NCBI GenBank assembly: GCA_016779985.1
Contig: JADHMP010000019.1
Location: 1-12,021 of the forward strand
Source of the DNA: JADHMP01 sp016779985
Lineage (GTDB): Bacteria > Bacteroidota > Bacteroidia > Flavobacteriales > Flavobacteriaceae
Direction: 5' to 3'
Length of the DNA stretch: 12,021 bases
Part shown: positions 6,433 through 12,021 of the stretch, one piece after another
Numbering within the stretch: position 1 is the first letter of the stretch
Layout of the letters: each line of letters starts with the position of its first letter
Translations under genes and position numbers: made by a program
The notes under the pieces: generated by a model
Seen by the model: only the letters and a program-made list of their open reading frames with translations
What the model was told of the DNA's origin: nothing
Databases searched by the model: none

Positions 6433-7856
6433 TGAAATTTAAGAAAACTAAAATCATTGCAACACTTGGGCCTGTATCTTCAAGCAAAGAAATGATAAAA
6501 AAGCTCATAAAATCTGGAGTAGATGTTTTAAGGGTTAATTTCTCCCATGCCACTCATGAAGAAGTAGATAGAATTGTTGACATAGTAAATGACTTAAGAA
6601 AAGAGCTTTGCTCAAATGTAACTCTGCTGGGTGATCTGCAAGGTCCTAAAATTAGAATTGGTGAACTTGAGAAAGATATTGTGCTAAAAAAGAATCAGTC
6701 CTTGTCAATTTGCTCAAATCTAACAGAAAGCAATGGCATTGACAAGATATTTATAAGCTACCCCTATTTTGCTAAAGATGTTAAGCCAGGAGATACTATA
6801 TTGGTAGATGACGGAAAATTAATATTTAAAGTTATGTCAACTGATAAAATAGATATTGTTGACATAAAGGTTGTTCAAGCTGGGGTATTAAAGGCTAGAA
6901 AAGGTGTTAATCTTCCAAACACTAAAATTTCTCAACCTGCTTTAACTGAAAAAGACATAGATGATGCAAAATTTGCCGTAAAAAAGTCCTTTGATTGGAT
7001 TGCCCTTTCTTTTGTAAGGTCAAAAAAGGATGTTTTACAACTAAGAGAGCTAATTGAGTCTCAGTGTGATTACCACGTCCCTATTATTTCTAAAATTGAG
7101 AAACCTGAAGCAATAAAAAAAATTGACAGTATTATTAAGGTTTCTAATGGAATTATGGTTGCAAGAGGCGATCTTGGAATTGAAATTCCTGCTGAGGAAG
7201 TTCCTTTGAATCAAAAGAAAATTGTGGCTAAATGTAAAAAAAGAGGTATTCCTGTCGTTATAGCTACTCAAATGATGGAGTCAATGATTGATAGTTTAAC
7301 TCCGTCAAGGGCTGAGGTAAATGATGTTGCCAACTCGGTAATGGATGGTGCTGACGCCATAATGTTATCAGGCGAAACTTCAATGGGGAAATATCCTTGT
7401 GAGGTAGTGAAAAAAATTGGAGATATAATTTATGGTGTTGAAGATTCTCCTTTGATTAAAATTCCATTTGATTTATCCGATATAAAATCTGATAGGTTTA
7501 TTACTAAATCTATTTGCAAAAATGCAGCAACAATTGCAAACCAAATAGGCGCTACAGCTATTTGCACTTTAACAAATAGCGGCTATACTGGATGGCAAAT
7601 TTCATCTTGTAGGCCTAGCTCTTTAGTAGTTGTTTTTACTTCAAATAAAAAGATCTTAACACAAATGAATTTGCTTTGGGGGGTAAAAGGAGTTTATTAT
7701 AACAACTTTGAAAGCACTGATAAAACTGTAGAAGAAGTAAATTCTCTAGCAATAGAGAATAAATTCATTAAAAAGGGTGATTATGTAATTAACCTAGCTG
7801 CAATGCCTATTTATGAAAAAGGTCAGGTCAACACCTTAAGGATTACAAAGATTTAA
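6432..7856 (+). CDS. pyk: Pyruvate kinase
   Basis: It converts phosphoenolpyruvate and ADP to pyruvate and ATP, the last glycolytic step, in the cytoplasm. The 474 residues follow the usual A-B-A-C domain plan, with the B domain at roughly 70-170. Visible residues are RVNFSH (34-39), catalytic Lys221 with Glu223 in ISKIEKPEAI, Asp247 in MVARGDLGIEIP, ATQMMESM (278-285) and the PSRAEVNDVANS segment from 291. Lys73 in LQGPKIR occupies the position that is Glu in K+-dependent pyruvate kinases; the Lys form is known to work without K+, so this enzyme is predicted to be K+-independent, like E. coli PykA. The C-terminal domain lacks the extra phosphohistidine-like domain of some Gram-positive enzymes. 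It starts at an ATG overlapping the previous stop and ends 9 bp before rbfA. Confidence 0.97.
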   Translation: MKFKKTKIIATLGPVSSSKEMIKKLIKSGVDVLRVNFSHATHEEVDRIVDIVNDLRKELCSNVTLLGDLQGPKIRIGELEKDIVLKKNQSLSICSNLTESNGIDKIFISYPYFAKDVKPGDTILVDDGKLIFKVMSTDKIDIVDIKVVQAGVLKARKGVNLPNTKISQPALTEKDIDDAKFAVKKSFDWIALSFVRSKKDVLQLRELIESQCDYHVPIISKIEKPEAIKKIDSIIKVSNGIMVARGDLGIEIPAEEVPLNQKKIVAKCKKRGIPVVIATQMMESMIDSLTPSRAEVNDVANSVMDGADAIMLSGETSMGKYPCEVVKKIGDIIYGVEDSPLIKIPFDLSDIKSDRFITKSICKNAATIANQIGATAICTLTNSGYTGWQISSCRPSSLVVVFTSNKKILTQMNLLWGVKGVYYNNFESTDKTVEEVNSLAIENKFIKKGDYVINLAAMPIYEKGQVNTLRITKI

Positions 7857-7865
7857 AAAACTTAA

Positions 7866-8225
7866 ATGGAAACTCAACGCCAAAGAAAGGTTAGCTCTTT
7901 GCTGAAAAAAGATTTATCTAATATTGTTCAAGCTTTGTTTAGGGAACATACCAGGCATAATCTTTTGATAAGCATTACTAAAGTAAATGTTTCAATTGAT
8001 CTCTCGCACGCAAAAGTTTATGTAAGCGTATTTCCATCAAATATGGGTTCAAAGTCAATTGACTTTTTGCAAAAAAAGGGGTTAGAGGTCAAAAAAAAGT
8101 TTTCTTCTCTAGCTAAAAACCAACTACGTATTATTCCTGATTTTGAATTTTACATTGATGATTCATTAGATTATATAGATGAAATTGACAAGGCCTTAAA
8201 AAAAGGAGATAACCCAATCAAATAA
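7866..8225 (+). CDS. rbfA: Ribosome-binding factor A
   Basis: This small KH-fold protein binds the immature 30S subunit and assists 16S rRNA 5'-end maturation, and it matters for growth in the cold in studied bacteria. The 119 residues match the family. Recognisable parts are the N-terminal RQRKVSSLLKKDLSNIV helix (5-21), ITKVNVSIDLSHAKVYVSVF (37-56) and the hallmark C-terminal RIIPDFEFYIDDSLDYIDEI (88-107). It sits between pyk (9-bp gap) and the permease (4-bp gap), an arrangement I recall as common in Bacteroidota. A coding A8 run occurs at 8091-8098. The start is the ATG at 7866, without a Shine-Dalgarno sequence. Confidence 0.95.
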   Translation: METQRQRKVSSLLKKDLSNIVQALFREHTRHNLLISITKVNVSIDLSHAKVYVSVFPSNMGSKSIDFLQKKGLEVKKKFSSLAKNQLRIIPDFEFYIDDSLDYIDEIDKALKKGDNPIK

Positions 8226-8229
8226 AAAG

Positions 8230-9405
8230 TTGAAGCCTACTAATTTTCTTGCGCTTAAATATCTGTTTTCTAAAACAAGATTCAATATAGTTTCAATTGT
8301 CTCTTTATTTTCAATAATCGTTCTAAGTGTTGGTTATTTTTCCTTCACTGTAATACTTTCTGTATTGTCCGGTCTTGAAAATTACAGCTTACAATTTTCT
8401 AAATCTTTTGATCCAGAAATTAAAGTTTCTCAAGAAAATAATAGGCTAATTATTCTTGATGATGATGATCTTGATTTTTTATCAAAACATGAGAACAACA
8501 CAACAAAGGTTTTAAAAGGCAATGTGTTAATTGAAAACAATGGAGACGTTAATTATGCTGAAATAATAGGGGTTGACAAAAACTTCAACAACGTAATTGA
8601 TTTTTCTAAATTACTTGGCGTAGGGAGCTACAAAGGGCTCAATGAGTTTAATAGTTACACCAGCTATTCATTAACAGAAAAGCTAGATTTAAACTTGTTC
8701 AGTGCTGCAGGAGCGTATAATGTTTATTCAATAAATAATATCTACCCAGATGTTTTGATTAGGCCATTTAAAAATAGTGTTGTTCTATTTTCTGATGGTG
8801 TATTTACATCCAGAAACGATAGTGAAGAGAATGTTATTGTTGCCGATCTGTCTGTTGTTCAAAATCTATTTGGTCTTAATGAATATACTTGCTCTGAAAT
8901 ATATTTTTCTGATTCTAAAAACAATGGTGATTTAAAGCTAGAATTAAAAGATCATTTTGCAGGATTTAAAGTTCAGTCACATGATGAGATTAATGACACT
9001 CTTTATAAAATGATTCAAAGCGAAAAGCTGGCTGTAACATTAATTATGATTATGATAATTATAATTTCTGCATTTAATGTTATCAGCTCGGTCTTAATAC
9101 TAGTCATTGAAAAGGAAAATGATATAAAAACACTGAAGTTTTTAGGGCTAAACAAGAGAGATGTTCAGTCTGTTTTTTTTAAAAATGGTTTGCTTTTAAA
9201 TGGCCTTGGGATTTTTATTGGATCCATAATTGGAACAATCCTAATAATTCTACAAAAGAACTTAGCCTTAATTAAAGTTGGAGGAATGAATCTTGCTTAT
9301 CCTGTAGAAATTACTGCTTCGAATTATGTAATTATTTTGGTTGTAGGACTTGTAGTTGCTGTTCTGTCTTCTTATTTTTCTTCCTTAGCAGTCAAGAAGT
9401 TGTAA
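8230..9405 (+). CDS. FtsX/LolE-like ABC transporter permease
   Basis: This inner-membrane permease has 391 residues and four membrane segments, at about 20-46, 267-292, 319-342 and 364-384, with a large periplasmic domain (about 47-265) between the first two. This MacB/LolCE-type topology, with SVLSGLENYSLQFSKSFDPE after the first segment and a cytoplasmic coupling stretch EKENDIKTLKFLGLNKRD (294-311), points to the lipoprotein-releasing LolC/E group. Lipoprotein release is inferred, not proven. No ATP-binding partner gene lies nearby. The only usable start is TTG at 8230: an in-frame stop lies at 8197-8199, no ATG or GTG occurs between, and the next internal Met is at residue 261, after the first membrane segment and the periplasmic domain. 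It begins 4 bp after rbfA and overlaps the convergent dusB by 14 bp. Confidence 0.88.
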   Translation: MKPTNFLALKYLFSKTRFNIVSIVSLFSIIVLSVGYFSFTVILSVLSGLENYSLQFSKSFDPEIKVSQENNRLIILDDDDLDFLSKHENNTTKVLKGNVLIENNGDVNYAEIIGVDKNFNNVIDFSKLLGVGSYKGLNEFNSYTSYSLTEKLDLNLFSAAGAYNVYSINNIYPDVLIRPFKNSVVLFSDGVFTSRNDSEENVIVADLSVVQNLFGLNEYTCSEIYFSDSKNNGDLKLELKDHFAGFKVQSHDEINDTLYKMIQSEKLAVTLIMIMIIIISAFNVISSVLILVIEKENDIKTLKFLGLNKRDVQSVFFKNGLLLNGLGIFIGSIIGTILIILQKNLALIKVGGMNLAYPVEITASNYVIILVVGLVVAVLSSYFSSLAVKKL

Positions 9406-10393
9406 GAGCTTCTGTTTCAAAAAACCTTTCTCTTAATTTTTGAAACAACTCGAATAATTCTTCAGAATAGTCCAATGTTACCATTTGAGATCTATACTGC
9501 TTAAAGCCAGGAATGTTTTTAAAATAGTTTGAATAGTGTCTTCTAGTTTCTAAAACACCAAGTTTTTCGCCTTTCCAATCTATTGACATTTTTAAATGTC
9601 TTTCAGCCATGTCTATTCGCTCAGATATAGAGGGTTGTTCTTTGTGCGTTTTGTGTTTAAAAAAATATTTAACCTCGTTAAAGAACCATGGATATCCAAT
9701 AGCTGCTCTTCCAATCATCGCTCCATCAAGGCCGAAATCATCTCTCATTTCAACAGCCTTCTCGGGCGAGTTAACGTCGCCATTGCCAAAAACCGGTATT
9801 TTCATTCTTTGATTGTTTTTAACTTCTGCTATTTTGGTCCAGTCTGCGGATCCTTTATACATTTGAGCTCTTGTTCGTCCATGAATTGCTATTGCTTTTG
9901 CACCCGCATCTTGAATTCTCTCTGAAACTTCAACAATTTTTATTGAGTTCTCATCCCATCCAAGTCTAGTTTTTACTGTTACGGGCAGCTGTGTTCTTTT
10001 AACAAGCTCTCTTGTTAACATCTCCATCTTATCTATATCTTTTAAAATCCCTGCTCCAGCTCCTTTACAAACAACTTTTTTAACAGGGCATCCAAAATTA
10101 ATATCAATAATATCAGGACTTGTTCTTTCAACAATATCAACAGCCTGAAGCATAGAGTCAAGATTTGATCCAAAAATTTGTATTCCAACAGGCCTCTCTT
10201 TTTCATAGATATCAAGTTTTATTACGCTCTTTGCGGCATCTCTAATAAGCCCTTCGCTAGAAATAAATTCTGTGTACACAACATCTGCTCCATTCTCCTT
10301 ACACAAAGCTCTGAAGGGCGGGTCACTGACGTCTTCCATTGGAGCCAACAAAAGAGGAAACTCTCCTAATTCTATGTTGCCTATTTTAACCAT
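9392..10393 (-). CDS. dusB: tRNA-dihydrouridine synthase B
   Basis: This FMN-dependent enzyme reduces specific uridines in tRNA to dihydrouridine, using NADPH, in the cytoplasm. The 333 residues have the TIM-barrel domain first and a helical tRNA-binding C-terminal domain from about 245. Visible features are the N-terminal LLAPMEDVSDPPFR (15-28), the catalytic Cys102 in INFGCPVKKVVCKGAGAG, the VTVKTRLGW segment, IHGRTRAQMYKGSADW, FGNGDVNSPEKA and GAMIGRAAIGYPWFF, which together form the FMN-binding set. The length and the GCPVKKV form favour DusB over DusA or DusC. The start is the ATG at 10393, with a TAAATTTG -7 box on its strand at 10412-10419. It is probably monocistronic, divergent from lepA and tail-to-tail with the permease. 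Confidence 0.95.
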   Translation of the reverse strand: MVKIGNIELGEFPLLLAPMEDVSDPPFRALCKENGADVVYTEFISSEGLIRDAAKSVIKLDIYEKERPVGIQIFGSNLDSMLQAVDIVERTSPDIIDINFGCPVKKVVCKGAGAGILKDIDKMEMLTRELVKRTQLPVTVKTRLGWDENSIKIVEVSERIQDAGAKAIAIHGRTRAQMYKGSADWTKIAEVKNNQRMKIPVFGNGDVNSPEKAVEMRDDFGLDGAMIGRAAIGYPWFFNEVKYFFKHKTHKEQPSISERIDMAERHLKMSIDWKGEKLGVLETRRHYSNYFKNIPGFKQYRSQMVTLDYSEELFELFQKLRERFFETEALTTS

Positions 10394-10411
10394 TTATTAT
10401 TTAATGCGTGA

Positions 10412-10419
10412 CAAATTTA
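10412..10419 (-). promoter_or_regulatory. dusB promoter, -7 box TAAATTTG
   Basis: On the minus strand the octamer matches TAnnTTTG exactly and ends 18 bases before the dusB ATG. No convincing -33 element is visible at the usual spacing, so the support is the single box and its position in the divergent gap. Confidence 0.5.
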
Positions 10420-10458
10420 AACTATTAAAATTTATAAGATAAAAGGGATTAATTGGAT

Positions 10459-10466
10459 TATATTTG
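10459..10466 (+). promoter_or_regulatory. lepA promoter, -7 box TATATTTG
   Basis: The octamer matches TAnnTTTG exactly and ends 10 bases before the lepA ATG, so the mRNA leader would be very short, perhaps 3-8 bases. No clear -33 TTTG occurs at the expected distance, and no Shine-Dalgarno sequence precedes the start. Confidence 0.5.
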
Positions 10467-10476
10467 TTCACAGTTT

Positions 10477-12021
10477 ATGGAGAACATTAGAAACTTCTGT
10501 ATAATAGCCCATATCGATCATGGGAAAAGCACTTTAGCAGACAGGCTATTAGATGAGACTGGTTCTGTAACCGACAGAGAAAAACAAGATCAATTATTAG
10601 ATGACATGGATCTTGAAAGAGAAAGAGGGATTACTATTAAATCTCATGCTGTACAGATGGATTACGTACATAATGGAAAAAACTATATCTTAAACCTAAT
10701 TGATACACCAGGCCATGTTGATTTTTCTTATGAGGTCTCTAGATCTATTGCGGCTTGTGAGGGAGCATTGTTGATTGTTGATGCTGCACAAAGTATACAG
10801 GCCCAGACAATTTCAAATCTTTATTTAGCTCTAGAAAATGACTTAGAAATCATCCCTGTGTTAAATAAAATAGATTTGCCATCAGCAAAACCGGAAGAAG
10901 TTTCTGATGATATTGTTGATTTATTGGGGTGTAGTCTTGAAGACATAATAAAGGCTTCTGCAAAAACAGGAGAAGGAATTCAAGACATCCTTAGTGCAAT
11001 TATAGAGCGTGTTCCTCCTCCTGAAAACAAGGCAAATGATGAATTAAAAGCTTTAATTTTTGATTCTGTATATAATCCTTTTAGAGGAATTGAAATTTAC
11101 TTTAGGGTTTTTTCTGGAAAAATTAGAAAGGGGCAAGAGATAAAGTTTTTTGCAACTAAAAATAAATACGGCGCTGATGAAGTAGGAACATTGCGCTTAA
11201 AACAACTCCCTAAAAATGAAATTTCTTGTGGTGATGTAGGGTATTTAATTACTGGCATTAAAAACGCCAAAGAAGTGAAGGTTGGGGACACAATTGTTGA
11301 TGCTAAATCTTCAATTGAAAATCCTATTTCAGGGTTTGAGGATGTAAAACCTATGGTATTCGCAGGAATTTATCCTGTTGATACAGATGACTACGAAGAT
11401 TTAAGGTCTTCAATGGAAAAACTTCAGCTTAATGATGCCTCGTTAGTATTTACGCCTGAAAATTCTTCAGCTCTTGGTTTTGGGTTTCGTTGTGGTTTCT
11501 TAGGAATGCTTCACTTAGAAATTGTTCAAGAGAGGCTGGAAAGAGAGTTTGATATGGCTGTAATTACTACAGTTCCTAATGTTTCATACCATGCGTTCAC
11601 TAAGAAAAATCCTGATGAACAAATTATTGTAAACACTCCATCAGATCTCCCTGAGCCTACTCATTTAGACAGGGTTGAAGAGCCTTATATTAAAGCTTCT
11701 GTTATTACAAAATCTGATTTTGTTGGTAATGTTATGAGTTTGTGTATTGAAAAAAGAGGGCAAATTAAGAATCAAACATACTTAACAACTGAAAGGGTAG
11801 AGCTCACTTTTGACATGCCCTTAGCTGAAATTGTTTTTGATTTTTATGATAGACTGAAATCTGTCTCTAAAGGCTATGCTTCGTTTGATTATACGCCCAT
11901 AGGATTTAAGCAGTCAAAATTAATAAAGATGGATATCTTATTAAACTCCAACCCTGTGGATGCTCTTTCAGCTCTAATTCATTTTGACAATGCTTACTCT
12001 ATGGGAAAAAAGATTTGTGAA
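10477..12021 (+). CDS. lepA: Elongation factor 4 (LepA) GTPase, 3' end cut by window
   Basis: This translational GTPase acts on the ribosome and is implicated in back-translocation or 30S biogenesis. The frame is open for 515 codons to the last base, about 85 percent of the usual ~600 residues, so the missing part is only the RNA-binding C-terminal tail. GTPase motifs are intact: G1 AHIDHGKST (11-19), the switch I region ERERGITIK (47-55), G3 DTPGH (76-80), G4 NKID (130-133) and G5 SAK (161-163). The GITIKSHAV form, FAGIYPVDTDDYEDLR and GFGFRCGFLGMLHLEIVQERL distinguish LepA from EF-G and BipA. The ATG at 10477 begins MENIRNFCIIAHIDHG, the typical LepA N-terminus, 83 bp from the divergent dusB. 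No membrane-targeting signal is seen. Confidence 0.97.
   Translation, partial: MENIRNFCIIAHIDHGKSTLADRLLDETGSVTDREKQDQLLDDMDLERERGITIKSHAVQMDYVHNGKNYILNLIDTPGHVDFSYEVSRSIAACEGALLIVDAAQSIQAQTISNLYLALENDLEIIPVLNKIDLPSAKPEEVSDDIVDLLGCSLEDIIKASAKTGEGIQDILSAIIERVPPPENKANDELKALIFDSVYNPFRGIEIYFRVFSGKIRKGQEIKFFATKNKYGADEVGTLRLKQLPKNEISCGDVGYLITGIKNAKEVKVGDTIVDAKSSIENPISGFEDVKPMVFAGIYPVDTDDYEDLRSSMEKLQLNDASLVFTPENSSALGFGFRCGFLGMLHLEIVQERLEREFDMAVITTVPNVSYHAFTKKNPDEQIIVNTPSDLPEPTHLDRVEEPYIKASVITKSDFVGNVMSLCIEKRGQIKNQTYLTTERVELTFDMPLAEIVFDFYDRLKSVSKGYASFDYTPIGFKQSKLIKMDILLNSNPVDALSALIHFDNAYSMGKKICE

Noticed and set aside
9596..9925. Open frame of 109 codons on the plus strand opposite dusB
   Set aside because: It is antisense to strongly conserved FMN-binding sequence of dusB, and its translation is Cys/Ser/Phe-rich without any recognisable motif.
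1..12021. A mobile, defence or otherwise novel accessory system
   Set aside because: Every gene belongs to a core housekeeping family or a common Bacteroidota family in near-standard order; there are no transposase, integrase, repeat-array or restriction genes and no visible compositional break.

Overview
The window reads as a core-genome segment from an AT-rich member of Bacteroidota, most likely a marine-type Flavobacteriales with a compact genome. The reasons are the gene order sodA / purF / pfkB-like / rnhA / purN / acpP / fabF / IPExxxVDY-family / pyk / rbfA / FtsX-like permease / dusB / lepA, the roughly 630-residue flavobacterial form of PurF, the absence of Shine-Dalgarno sequences before most starts, and good TAnnTTTG (Bacteroidota -7) boxes upstream of several transcription units. 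I cannot name the species.

Layout. (1) At 1-512 on the plus strand is the 3' part of a Mn-type superoxide dismutase. Its stop codon overlaps that of the convergent purF. (2) At 509-4372 on the minus strand is a tight four-gene unit, purN > rnhA > PfkB kinase > purF, carrying two purine biosynthesis steps with RNase HI and a sugar or nucleoside kinase. (3) At 4373-4471 is a divergent control region with a likely acpP promoter, a weaker purN promoter and a 12-bp perfect palindrome. (4) At 4472-9405 on the plus strand is a six-gene unit, acpP > fabF > IPExxxVDY-family > pyk > rbfA > permease, with gaps of 12 bp or less. It links fatty acid elongation, the last step of glycolysis, 30S ribosome maturation and an inner-membrane lipoprotein-export-like permease. 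(5) At 9392-10393 on the minus strand is dusB, tail-to-tail with the permease and overlapping it by 14 bp. (6) At 10394-10476 is a second divergent control region. (7) From 10477 to the window end on the plus strand is lepA (EF4), cut off after 515 codons.

No gene-free stretch exceeds 100 bp. I see no tRNA, rRNA, mobile element, CRISPR array, integrase, toxin-antitoxin pair or defence system. I do not see a new biological system here; this is ordinary housekeeping sequence. The points worth a second look are the absence of rnc (RNase III) from its usual place between fabF and the IPExxxVDY gene, an eroded signature motif in that IPExxxVDY protein, a permease that can only start at TTG, two convergent gene pairs with overlapping ends, A8-A9 runs concentrated in the minus-strand operon, and the palindrome in the purN leader.
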